Of a DNA stretch of 7,109 nucleotides, positions 1-6,327 are shown piece by piece. The first letter of the stretch is position 1; each line of letters begins with the position of its first letter. The notes below the pieces were generated by a model. That model searched no databases, had not been told where the DNA came from, and saw only the letters and a program-made list of their open reading frames with translations. Location of the stretch: assembly GCA_947175005.1 (NCBI GenBank), contig CAMWLD010000115.1, forward strand, positions 1 to 7,109, read 5' to 3'. This DNA is from an uncultured Ruminococcus sp. (lineage in GTDB: Bacteria > Bacillota > Clostridia > Oscillospirales > Ruminococcaceae). The position numbers were made by a program, and so were the translations under genes.

Positions 1-1198
1 CATATACAGTAACGTCTTTTTCGGGCATTCTAAAAGAATTTACATTGATTTTGACATCATTCGAGGTAATGCTGTCAAGCATGTTTCCGCTATCGGGTAT
101 AGCGATGATATTTATCTGCTGACCGGGAAGAGCGGAAACCTGGCTTGCATATGCCGTTCCGTAACCATCGGTAATGACTGTTACATTATATGTCTGCTGC
201 ACCGGAGCGCCATTGGACGTAAATATCGCCTCTGCAATGATGTCGCAGTCGGGCATTACTGCTGTGCAGGGATTTGTGTAATATGTTTGATTTACGGTAA
301 CAACAGTTTCACCGATGAACTTTGCGTAATCAAGCATAAGCTTGTAGTAATCGTTAGTGTTGATATTAATGTATGTACCCTGGGTATTGGTAACAATTTC
401 ATCATAGCCGGAGCCGTTGTAGCCTCCTAAGTGACACTCTTTACTGTCCTCTGCAACAACTGATACCCTAACATTATTCTGCGCAAAGATACTGCTCCAT
501 TTTGCAAGGCTGTACTGTGTAGTGTCGGTTGCGGTGTCGCTTGCTTTACTGTATTCATCACAATCTTCATCTGTAAGCAGAAAAACATAATTGTTAATGC
601 TTGAGGGGAAAGTAAGGTTGTTATTTCCGTCAAGAAGCTGTCTAAATGCCTCACAAGTCATTTCATAGGAACCTTGATTTCTTTCAGCAAGTATCCGATC
701 AAGGATATCCACAGCGCCTGCTGTATCGGATGACCATTTTGAACCGTCTGCATAAGTGTAGTAAACAGCGTTTTTTTCAGGCTTTGATTTTGAACCGTTG
801 TTTCCGTATGTAATAAAAGACATATTAATGGTTATATTCTCTTTGCTTACTTCATTGATGAAATTTTCCAAGTTACTTCTAACTTTCTTTATGTAAGTGT
901 TCATAGAACCGGATACATCAATAACAAAAGCAATATTTGCATTTTTGACGCCGACTGTGCTGCCTCCGTCTGCGATCTCCCAGTGGTCGAACTCATATCC
1001 CGGGTTTGGTGTGGCGGTAAGCGTATAGCTCTCTCCCGGGGCAAGAGATGTGGACGAGGCGGAAATAGTGCCGTTGCCGTTGGTGATTGTCGTTATTGTT
1101 CGCACGGATGCTGCGCTAATGTCCGCACAAGGCAAAGCTGCCAAACACATCACTGCTGCAGCTGCAAGTGCGGTCAGCTTTTTGAGCATTTTCTTCAT
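1..1198 (-). CDS. Secreted von Willebrand A domain protein with InlB-like repeats (3' end outside window)
   Basis: A continuous minus-strand frame of 399 codons starts at the ATG at 1198-1196 and leaves the window with no stop. The start is set by an AGGAGGA ribosome site at 1215-1209, 10 nt upstream. Residues 1-29 form a signal peptide: a lysine-rich MKKMLKKL start, an Ala/Leu core, and probable cleavage after DISA. Residues about 33-84 resemble a divergent InlB B-repeat (NGNGTIS, then GESYTLTATPNPGYEFDHW). Residues about 87-297 are a vWA domain with the metal-site motif DVSGS at 94-98, a candidate metal-site Thr at 181, and LLTDED with Asp210. Residues about 337-399 resemble a second B-repeat with an MPEKDVTV ending. 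vWA domains usually bind protein ligands through a divalent metal. The layout suggests an exported or cell-surface adhesion or scaffold role, but the ligand is unknown. Surface anchoring cannot be judged because the C-terminus is missing. The first repeat stops short where the vWA domain begins, and base composition changes there. Domain calls are by eye. Confidence 0.85.
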   Translation of the reverse strand, partial: MKKMLKKLTALAAAAVMCLAALPCADISAASVRTITTITNGNGTISASSTSLAPGESYTLTATPNPGYEFDHWEIADGGSTVGVKNANIAFVIDVSGSMNTYIKKVRSNLENFINEVSKENITINMSFITYGNNGSKSKPEKNAVYYTYADGSKWSSDTAGAVDILDRILAERNQGSYEMTCEAFRQLLDGNNNLTFPSSINNYVFLLTDEDCDEYSKASDTATDTTQYSLAKWSSIFAQNNVRVSVVAEDSKECHLGGYNGSGYDEIVTNTQGTYININTNDYYKLMLDYAKFIGETVVTVNQTYYTNPCTAVMPDCDIIAEAIFTSNGAPVQQTYNVTVITDGYGTAYASQVSALPGQQINIIAIPDSGNMLDSITSNDVKINVNSFRMPEKDVTVY

Positions 1199-1260
1199 TT
1201 TGGTTTTTTCCTCCTGAGTTTATTAAAGTTAGTACAGGTAATTTTTCCCTATCCTTTTCG

Positions 1261-1289
1261 ATTGTAACACAAGTTCCTCTGAATGTCAA
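1261..1289 (-). promoter_or_regulatory. Sigma-A promoter of the vWA gene
   Basis: Read on the minus strand, TTGACA (1289-1284) and TACAAT (1266-1261) are separated by exactly 17 nt, with a TGn extension before the -10 box. Transcription would start near 1254 and give a leader of about 55 nt before the ATG at 1198. The -35 box lies within CTATTGACA, which is also the half-site of the palindrome at the zinc-ribbon promoters upstream; here the second half is absent. Confidence 0.8.
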
Positions 1290-1342
1290 TAGGCAGAGTA
1301 GATATTTATAAATTCATAACGATATTTTAACAATATATCAAA

Positions 1343-1663
1343 CTATTCCCATGTATTCCAATCAATAGCGGAGATGAGAAACTCAAAATCGTCTTTTTTA
1401 GGGGGTTGAGAGGAACGTTTTGCGGGAACATAAGAAGGTGGAATATCATTATAAAGGTTCAATATCGGTTCAGGGGCTTTGTGAGCACTACCGCAAATTT
1501 TACAGGCAATAAATGTATTGTCATTTAAAAGCAGACGGTTGCCAATGATTTTCTTAACATCTTTAAATGCAAGTAATTCCGTTTCATTTCCGCAATTATT
1601 ACAGTGCAGCACATAAGAAACAGGTTTATTATTCAGATTATAAGTACCAATGTATGAAAACAT
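1343..1663 (-). CDS. Small zinc-ribbon protein, paralogue 1 (unknown function)
   Basis: This gene encodes 106 residues starting at the ATG at 1663, preceded by a G-rich ribosome site (GGGGGCGG). Two cysteine pairs, CNNC at 21-24 and CKIC at 54-57, are spaced like the knuckles of a single zinc ribbon. No signal peptide or membrane segment is visible. The tail after residue 60 is polar and proline-rich (around PPSYVPAKRSSQPPKK) and ends with an aromatic WNTW stretch. It is a paralogue of the gene at 1819-2136: similar length, the first cysteine at residue 21 in both, CGNE following in both, and a matching promoter-operator upstream. I do not recognise the family. Zinc ribbons of this size may bind nucleic acid or protein, but nothing here decides between these. 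No clear terminator is seen between its stop and the vWA promoter, so some read-through into the vWA gene is possible. Confidence 0.75.
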   Translation of the reverse strand: MFSYIGTYNLNNKPVSYVLHCNNCGNETELLAFKDVKKIIGNRLLLNDNTFIACKICGSAHKAPEPILNLYNDIPPSYVPAKRSSQPPKKDDFEFLISAIDWNTWE

Positions 1664-1696
1664 TTTACCGCCCCCAATAACTTTATTCTATTAATA

Positions 1697-1726
1697 ATTA
1701 TATCATATTCTATTGACATTTGTCAA
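1697..1726 (-). promoter_or_regulatory. Promoter of zinc-ribbon gene 1
   Basis: On the minus strand TTGACA (1726-1721) and TATAAT (1702-1697) are both consensus. They are separated by 18 nt, with a TGA extension just before the -10 box. The -35 box sits inside the perfect palindrome at 1709-1730, so repressor binding there would block polymerase. Confidence 0.8.
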
Positions 1727-1730
1727 TAGA
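1709..1730. promoter_or_regulatory. Perfect 22-bp palindrome, probable operator over the -35 box
   Basis: The 10-bp arms TCTATTGACA and TGTCAATAGA are perfect reverse complements separated by TT. The site covers the -35 box of the zinc-ribbon 1 promoter and matches 19 of 22 positions of the site at 2182-2203. That position and repetition are typical of an operator for a dimeric helix-turn-helix repressor. The regulator is not in the window. It does not match CtsR, CIRCE or LexA boxes as I know them. Confidence 0.65.
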
Positions 1731-1767
1731 TAATCAACAAAATGGCTACAGTTTAAGGGAGCGTAGC

Positions 1768-1798
1768 AATAAAAACAACCCTCTTTGTGGGAGGGCTG
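1768..1798 (-). terminator. Rho-independent terminator after zinc-ribbon gene 2
   Basis: On the minus strand the arms CAGCCCTC (1798-1791) and GAGGGTTG (1783-1776) form an 8-bp stem with one G-U pair and a 7-nt loop. TTTTTATT follows immediately at 1775-1768. It lies 21 nt past the stop of the gene ending at 1819, so the two zinc-ribbon genes are probably separate transcription units rather than one operon. Confidence 0.8.
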
Positions 1799-1818
1799 AA
1801 TATATGAACCGTAAAGGG

Positions 1819-2136
1819 TTATTCGTCGGCAATAATGGTACGCATTATTTCTTCAGTGGTTGCTTCCCTTGTCATCCAAAAGGGTAGCTTGGATTTTTTA
1901 GCAGTCGGGGCGTTACGAATTATTTGAGGTTCTTGAGGAATAAAGCGTTCGTTTCGGGGTTGAGATTTACCGCATTTAGGACAAGTAACTTTGGCATTCT
2001 TTTTCAGAATAACATATGTTTCTGTTACCTCTTTAAAATTATCTGTATCAATATAAATTTCGTTACCGCATTCACAACGCAAATAAACACAATGTAATCT
2101 TTCAAATGCACAAGCAGAGAAAGTCATTTGAAACAT
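1819..2136 (-). CDS. Small zinc-ribbon protein, paralogue 2 (unknown function)
   Basis: This gene encodes 105 residues from the ATG at 2136-2134, which has GGAGG 8 nt upstream. An in-frame ATG at 2157 would place that ribosome site inside the coding region and is less likely; the chosen start also puts the first shared cysteine at residue 21, as in the paralogue. Metal-ligand candidates are C21 and C23 (CEC, shortened from CxxC) and C51/C54 in CPKCGK; C9 and C16 are extra. The C-terminal third is basic and then acidic, ending in IIADE. There is no signal peptide or membrane segment. The two proteins share the LxC-CGNE knuckle and the central CxxCG knuckle but have diverged widely elsewhere, so this is an old duplication or a pair acquired together. 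The function is unknown; the small size and the operator-controlled promoter fit an accessory or mobile-element-derived regulator, which is inference. Confidence 0.75.
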   Translation of the reverse strand: MFQMTFSACAFERLHCVYLRCECGNEIYIDTDNFKEVTETYVILKKNAKVTCPKCGKSQPRNERFIPQEPQIIRNAPTAKKSKLPFWMTREATTEEIMRTIIADE

Positions 2137-2170
2137 AATCAGCACCTCCAACATCATTTATTTCATTAAC

Positions 2171-2199
2171 ATTATATCATATCTATTGTCTTTCGTCAA
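2171..2199 (-). promoter_or_regulatory. Promoter of zinc-ribbon gene 2
   Basis: On the minus strand TTGACG (2199-2194) and TATAAT (2176-2171) are separated by 17 nt, with a TGA extension before the -10 box. The block from the -10 box through the palindrome is nearly the same as at zinc-ribbon gene 1 apart from one base in the spacer, which points to duplication of promoter and gene together. Confidence 0.8.
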
Positions 2200-2203
2200 T
2201 AGA
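2182..2203. promoter_or_regulatory. Imperfect 22-bp palindrome, second copy of the probable operator
   Basis: The arms TCTATTGTCT and CGTCAATAGA pair at 8 of 10 positions around a TT centre. The site covers the -35 box of the zinc-ribbon 2 promoter at the same offset as the perfect copy at 1709-1730. The retained outer seven bases of each arm would be the main recognition bases if this is an operator. Confidence 0.55.
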
Positions 2204-2311
2204 CAGCCAAAAAATTGAAGATTTTTTGCGTTTCGTAACTTTTTCACAAACCCGACACCAAACCATATCAAAAAAATTAAAAATTTCTCTTATATATTCA
2301 TACAAAATCAA

Positions 2312-2340
2312 TTGACTATTTTTGTTGAATGTGCTATAAT
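2312..2340 (+). promoter_or_regulatory. Promoter of pyrB
   Basis: TTGACT (2312-2317) and TATAAT (2335-2340) are separated by 17 nt, with a TGC extension before the -10 box. The predicted start near 2347 leaves a leader of about 53 nt. That leader contains no hairpin-plus-T-run attenuator and no obvious PyrR-type element, so classical pyrimidine attenuation is not evident. The interval from 2204 to 2311 is AT-rich and shows nothing else. Confidence 0.85.
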
Positions 2341-2399
2341 AGTGTTAAGTGTAAAAATACCCGTAATCTATGTATTGTCAAAGGAAGGAAATTAAAGCT

Positions 2400-3485
2400 A
2401 TGATTATGTCAAATTATACCAATCTAATTGATTTGAACGATATGCCCTCGGAGTGGTGGCTGAAGGTCGTGCGGCTTGCCTCCGATATTTTCGACGACCC
2501 CGCAAAATACTCAAAGGTGTGCGAGGGTAAGATCATGGCGACCCTTTTCTATGAGCCGTCGACCCGTACACAAATGTCCTTTCAGGCGGCTATGCTGCGG
2601 CTGGGAGGCACTCTTATAGGCTTTGACAACCCCGCCACATCTTCGGTCGCCAAGGGGGAGAATTTAAAGGACACTACAAAAATAGTTTCCTCTTATGCGG
2701 ACATTATGGTAATGCGCCACCCTTCGGAAGGCGCTGCAAAGGCGGCGGCGCTGACAGCGGACTGCCCCATTATCAACGCAGGGGACGGCAGTCATCTCCA
2801 CCCCACCCAGACCCTTACCGATATGCTGACCCTTTACAGGGAAAAGGGCAGGCTGGAAAACCTTACCATAGGGCTTTGCGGCGACCTTAAAAACGGGCGC
2901 ACGGTTCATTCCATGTGCAAGGCGCTGGCGGGCTTTAAGGATATCCGTTTCGTGTTCATATCCACTCCCGAGCTTGGAATGCCCCAGTACATAAAGGATA
3001 TTTTAATGGCGCACGGCTGCACGTTTACGGAAAATCCCTCTTTGGAGGACGCTATCGGCGGACTTGATATGCTTTATATGACCCGTGTGCAAAAAGAAAG
3101 ATTTGCAAGCGAAGAGCAATATAATGCCCTCAAAGACGTTTACTGCCTTGACAGAAAGAAGCTTATGAAAGGCAGACCCGATCTTATAGTGCTTCACCCA
3201 CTGCCGAGAGTGGACGAGATAACCATGGACGTGGACGACGACCCAAGGGCAATGTTCTTCAAGCAGGCAAAGTACGGTATGTTCGTGCGCATGGCGCTTA
3301 TTATGACCATTCTCGAAAACCCGAAGCAGTCTATGCCGCTTCTGACAGGGGAGATAAAAAGCGGAATGTGCTGCTCCAATCCCAACTGCATTACACGGAA
3401 AGAGGCGTATCTGCCCCGCAGCTTCAAGGGGCTGGGCGATCTGCTGGAGTGCGAATACTGCGACGAGCGCATTCTCGGAAGATAA
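2400..3485 (+). CDS. pyrB: Aspartate carbamoyltransferase with fused PyrI-type zinc module
   Basis: The enzyme joins carbamoyl phosphate and L-aspartate to give N-carbamoyl-L-aspartate, the first committed step of pyrimidine synthesis, in the cytosol. The 361-residue protein starts at the ATG at 2400, 11 nt after AAGGAAGG; the in-frame ATG at 2370 lies upstream of that site and is unlikely. The carbamoyl-phosphate site STRT is at 54-57, followed by SSVAKGE (81-87), MRHP (105-108), GDGSHLHPTQT (128-138), GDLKNGR (161-167), TRVQ (228-231) and PLPRVDEI (267-274). All match the catalytic-chain pattern known from E. coli. After the usual end at about residue 310 comes a 40-residue tail with CSNPNC (325-330) and CEYC (351-354). 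This closely resembles the four-cysteine zinc domain of PyrI (CPNSNC...CKYC), which holds the catalytic and regulatory chains together in E. coli. PyrI's nucleotide-binding domain is absent. No other pyr genes are nearby. Confidence 0.96.
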   Translation: MIMSNYTNLIDLNDMPSEWWLKVVRLASDIFDDPAKYSKVCEGKIMATLFYEPSTRTQMSFQAAMLRLGGTLIGFDNPATSSVAKGENLKDTTKIVSSYADIMVMRHPSEGAAKAAALTADCPIINAGDGSHLHPTQTLTDMLTLYREKGRLENLTIGLCGDLKNGRTVHSMCKALAGFKDIRFVFISTPELGMPQYIKDILMAHGCTFTENPSLEDAIGGLDMLYMTRVQKERFASEEQYNALKDVYCLDRKKLMKGRPDLIVLHPLPRVDEITMDVDDDPRAMFFKQAKYGMFVRMALIMTILENPKQSMPLLTGEIKSGMCCSNPNCITRKEAYLPRSFKGLGDLLECEYCDERILGR

Positions 3486-3500
3486 TCTTTTTGCGGATCA

Positions 3501-3555
3501 TCCGAAATTAAATGGAAAATTTTAGGTGATAATTTCGGAAAAAATTGTTTTTTTT
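3501..3555 (+). terminator. Probable terminator after pyrB
   Basis: TCCGAAATTA (3501-3510) and TAATTTCGGA (3530-3539) form a perfect 10-bp stem 15 nt after the pyrB stop, with a 19-nt loop. A run of eight T lies at 3548-3555, offset from the stem by AAAAATTG. The As can pair with the Ts and extend the structure. The long loop and offset T-run make it imperfect, but its placement fits. Confidence 0.55.
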
Positions 3556-3627
3556 AAATATTTATCGGTGTATGCATTTTTGAACTTATAATATGAATTT
3601 CTTCCCTATGATAACTTATTTTGTTAC

Positions 3628-3656
3628 TTGCAATTTCGTTTGCTTTGTGATATAAT
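3628..3656 (+). promoter_or_regulatory. Promoter of lon
   Basis: TTGCAA (3628-3633) and a consensus TATAAT (3651-3656) are separated by 17 nt, with a TGA extension before the -10 box. The predicted start near 3663 gives a leader of about 164 nt. No CtsR heptad repeats or CIRCE inverted repeat of the heat-shock type are seen around it. Confidence 0.75.
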
Positions 3657-3662
3657 CGTGTT

Positions 3663-3826
3663 AGGAGATTGTTAAAATAAATTTCCGTTATTTTAGCAAG
3701 CATTCCGTCCGATGATATTCTACAGCGGCAGACGGAATTTTCCGAGACCGCAATGGCAATTTTCCGTCGGGCAACCCTTGCCCATTGGAACTTGCCGCTG
3801 CAAACTTGTAAAGGATGGCTTATGTT
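3663..3826 (+). ncRNA. Structured 5' leader of lon, candidate cis-regulatory RNA or dispersed repeat
   Basis: The leader opens with a 10-bp hairpin (3671-3680 with 3688-3697, one G-U pair, 7-nt loop). A compact three-way junction follows. P1 is CAGCGGCA (3723-3730) with TGCCGCTG (3793-3800). P2 is GACGGAA (3731-3737) with TTCCGTC (3762-3768). P3 is GGGCAA (3769-3774) with TTGCCC (3778-3783). No bases lie between P1 and P2 or between P2 and P3, and a 9-nt strand closes the junction. Alternative pairings exist: ATTCCGTC (3702-3709) with GACGGAAT (3731-3738), and CAATGGCAA (3751-3759) with 3778-3787, one base bulged. CCGTCC (3705-3710) can also cover the lon ribosome site GGATGG (3813-3818). By hand count 3723-3800 is about 58% GC, while the promoter region just upstream is clearly AT-rich. 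It matches no riboswitch class I can name. It could instead be a copy of an intergenic repeat. Confidence 0.5.
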
Positions 3827-6265
3827 ATGAGTAATGAAACTAAACAGGCGGGCGGAATTATAACCCTTCCCATGCTGGCGCTGCGGGAATTGGTGGTATT
3901 TCCGAAGGTCGCCATACATTTTGATGTGTCAAGGGATAAATCGGTGAAATCCCTTACTGCTGCGGCAGAGGGAGGCAAGCTGATATTCCTCACAGCTCAG
4001 ATCGACAATGACGAGGAGGTCACTCCCGACAGGCTCTACACCACAGGCGTGGTGGCGGAGGTAAAGCAGCTGCTGCGCACTCCCGGAGGCGTTACAAGAG
4101 TAATGGCAGAGGGACTTTACAGGGCAAAGCTTGTGGATATTGTGGGGATCGACCCTTATTACACTGCCCGTGTCAAAAAATATCCCGAGAGAGTAAGGGC
4201 AAAGACAGACCCCCTTGAAATGGAGGCGCTTGTCAGGGCGGTCAAGGAGGAATTCAAGGCATACTGCTCCAATATCCCACGGGTTCCCGGGGAATACATA
4301 AGTTCAATTATTGGCTCGGACGATCCAAAGACCGTGTTTGACAACATTGCAGTTAGCGTTCCGCTGCCTGTAGAGGAAAAACAGCAGCTTCTCGAGGCCA
4401 ACGGCACAAGCAACAGACTCGGTATGCTCCTTGCCATGCTTTCACGGGAAACGGAGATCATGGGCATTGAGCGTGAAATACAGGAAAAGCTGCGTCAGCA
4501 GGTGGACGAATCCCAAAGGGAATACTATTTGCGTGAGCAGATGAAAGCCATTTCCAGAGAACTGGGCGAGGACGATTCCGTTCAGGACGAGGCTTACGAA
4601 TATCTTGACAGGATATATGCCTTAAAGCTTCCCCGTGAAACGGAGGAAAAGCTTGTTAAAGAGGCTGACAGGCTTTCGAGAATGTCCTCTTCGTCACAGG
4701 AGGCATTTGTGGTAAGAAATTACCTTGATACCTGTCTCGACCTCCCTTGGAACAATGCTACAAAGGATAAAAACGATATAAAGCGTGCGGAAAAGGTGCT
4801 TAACAAGGATCATTACGGTCTGGAAAAGGTCAAGGAAAGAATTCTGGAGAGCATGGCGGTAAGGCAGCTGGCTCCAGATATAAAAGGTCAGATACTCTGC
4901 CTTTACGGACCTCCGGGAGTGGGTAAGACATCGGTGGCAAAGTCTATCGCGCGGTCGCTGGGGCGCAAATATGTGCGTATCTCCCTGGGCGGCGTAAGGG
5001 ACGAGGCGGATATAAGAGGTCACAGAAAAACCTATGTGGGCGCAATGCCCGGGCGCATTATCAATGCACTTATACAGGCGGGCACGAAAAACCCAGTGAT
5101 TCTCCTTGATGAGATAGATAAAATTTCTGGCAGTCAGAAGGGCGACCCCTCGGCGGCGCTTTTAGAGGTTCTTGACAGCGAGCAGAATGCCGCATTCAGG
5201 GATCATTATGTGGAAGTTCCCTTTGATCTGGGCGATGTGATGTTCATTACCACTGCCAACGATATGGGGACGGTAGACCCTCCCCTCCGTGACAGAATGG
5301 AGGTAATAGAGCTGGGCAGCTACACCCGTGAGGAAAAATTCCACATTGCCAAAGAGCACCTTGTGCCCAAGCAGATAAAGAAACACGGGCTGAGAGCTTC
5401 GCAGCTGAGAATCAATGACAAGGCGCTGTATGCTGTTATTGACGGCTACACACGAGAAGCGGGCGTCAGAGGTCTTGAAAGGTACATTGCTAAAATATGC
5501 CGCAAGGCTGCAAAGGAGATAGTGGAGGAAACTACGGCAAAGGTCTCGGTCAATCCCTCAAATATAGAAAAATATCTCGGACACCGCAAATACCATGACG
5601 ACAGCCTGTTTAAAATGGATCAGGTGGGCGTGGTGAACGGGCTTGCCTGGACATCGGCAGGGGGCGTTATAATGCCCTTGGAGGTACTGGTAATGGACGG
5701 CAAGGGCACGGTGGAGGCCACAGGCTCTTTGGGAGATGTGATGAAAGAAAGCTCCAAGCTGGCTGTAAGCTATGTTAGGTCTATTGCCTCCGATTACGGC
5801 ATTGACGGAAGCTTTTACAAAGAAAAGGATGTTCACATACACGCCCCCGAGGGAGCTACTCCAAAGGACGGCCCTTCGGCGGGAGTTACCATGACAACAG
5901 CGCTTGTTTCCGCATTGTCGGGGATACCCGTTCGCCGTGACGTGGCAATGACAGGAGAGATAACCCTCCACGGCAAGGTGCTGCCCATAGGCGGGCTGCG
6001 GGAAAAAACCATGGCAGCCTACAAGGAGGGCATGAAAACTGTCATTATCCCCGAGGGCAACAGGGGAGATATGGACGAGGTGGACGAGGCGGTAAAATCG
6101 GGTCTTGATTTTGTATTTGCCGAAAAGATAACCGACGTTCTTGATGTGGCGCTTGCCCACAAGCCTAAGCAAAAGGTTGCCGAAAAGAAAGTTGCCATGC
6201 CCTTTGCGGCTGTGACTGACGAGGACAGAGTGCCGCTGCACAGCAGGGAAAAGGGTGCGGATTAA
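3827..6265 (+). CDS. lon: ATP-dependent protease Lon (LonA type)
   Basis: Lon is a cytosolic homohexameric AAA+ serine protease that unfolds and degrades damaged and selected regulatory proteins. The chosen start at 3827 (MSNETKQ) lies 8 nt after AAAGGATGG and gives 812 residues. An in-frame ATG at 3815 overlaps that ribosome site and is less likely. The order is: N-terminal substrate-binding domain (about 14-205), helical coiled region (about 205-345), AAA+ module with Walker A GPPGVGKT (361-368), Walker B LLDEID (426-431), sensor-1 Asn478 and sensor-2 Arg548 in GVRGLER, then the peptidase domain. Catalytic Ser684 lies in GPSAG and Lys727 in GLREK; their spacing of 43 equals that of E. coli Ser679/Lys722. 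The enzyme therefore looks intact and active. It is somewhat longer than usual (E. coli 784), mainly through a charged tail after about residue 780. It is followed 62 nt later by engB, a known neighbour (ysxC) in Bacillus. Regulation may involve the structured leader. Confidence 0.97.
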   Translation: MSNETKQAGGIITLPMLALRELVVFPKVAIHFDVSRDKSVKSLTAAAEGGKLIFLTAQIDNDEEVTPDRLYTTGVVAEVKQLLRTPGGVTRVMAEGLYRAKLVDIVGIDPYYTARVKKYPERVRAKTDPLEMEALVRAVKEEFKAYCSNIPRVPGEYISSIIGSDDPKTVFDNIAVSVPLPVEEKQQLLEANGTSNRLGMLLAMLSRETEIMGIEREIQEKLRQQVDESQREYYLREQMKAISRELGEDDSVQDEAYEYLDRIYALKLPRETEEKLVKEADRLSRMSSSSQEAFVVRNYLDTCLDLPWNNATKDKNDIKRAEKVLNKDHYGLEKVKERILESMAVRQLAPDIKGQILCLYGPPGVGKTSVAKSIARSLGRKYVRISLGGVRDEADIRGHRKTYVGAMPGRIINALIQAGTKNPVILLDEIDKISGSQKGDPSAALLEVLDSEQNAAFRDHYVEVPFDLGDVMFITTANDMGTVDPPLRDRMEVIELGSYTREEKFHIAKEHLVPKQIKKHGLRASQLRINDKALYAVIDGYTREAGVRGLERYIAKICRKAAKEIVEETTAKVSVNPSNIEKYLGHRKYHDDSLFKMDQVGVVNGLAWTSAGGVIMPLEVLVMDGKGTVEATGSLGDVMKESSKLAVSYVRSIASDYGIDGSFYKEKDVHIHAPEGATPKDGPSAGVTMTTALVSALSGIPVRRDVAMTGEITLHGKVLPIGGLREKTMAAYKEGMKTVIIPEGNRGDMDEVDEAVKSGLDFVFAEKITDVLDVALAHKPKQKVAEKKVAMPFAAVTDEDRVPLHSREKGAD

Positions 6266-6278
6266 GATTTAATTATCG

Positions 6279-6292
6279 GACCGGCAACGGTC
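6279..6292 (+). other. Small hairpin with a GNRA-type loop between lon and engB
   Basis: GACCG (6279-6283) and CGGTC (6288-6292) pair around GCAA, a GNRA-type tetraloop. It starts 14 nt after the lon stop and has no T-run, so it should not stop transcription. It could stabilise or mark a processing point in a lon-engB message, or be incidental. Confidence 0.35.
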
Positions 6293-6327
6293 ACAATACA
6301 CTGCACCGAGTCAGGAGTTGACAGAAA

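Noticed and set aside
427..654. Minus-strand frame of 75 codons within the vWA gene
   Set aside because: It is out of frame with the continuous 399-codon vWA reading frame on the same strand and shows no ribosome site.
983..1267. Plus-strand open frame of 94 codons, cysteine-rich
   Set aside because: It lies antisense to the well-supported signal peptide and first repeat of the vWA gene and runs across that gene's promoter. The cysteines arise from the reverse complement of Ala/Thr-rich codons.
3663..3826. Known heat-shock control (CtsR box or CIRCE) or a known riboswitch class at lon
   Set aside because: No GGTCAAA direct heptads, no GAGTGCTAA-type inverted repeat, and no conserved core of any riboswitch I can recall.
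3554..3919. Minus-strand open frame of 121 codons
   Set aside because: It overlaps the lon start, leader and promoter on the opposite strand and shows no protein-like features or ribosome site.
5558..6241. Long minus-strand open frame (227 codons)
   Set aside because: It is entirely antisense to the lon peptidase domain, has no good ribosome site, and reads like the reverse complement of biased lon codons.
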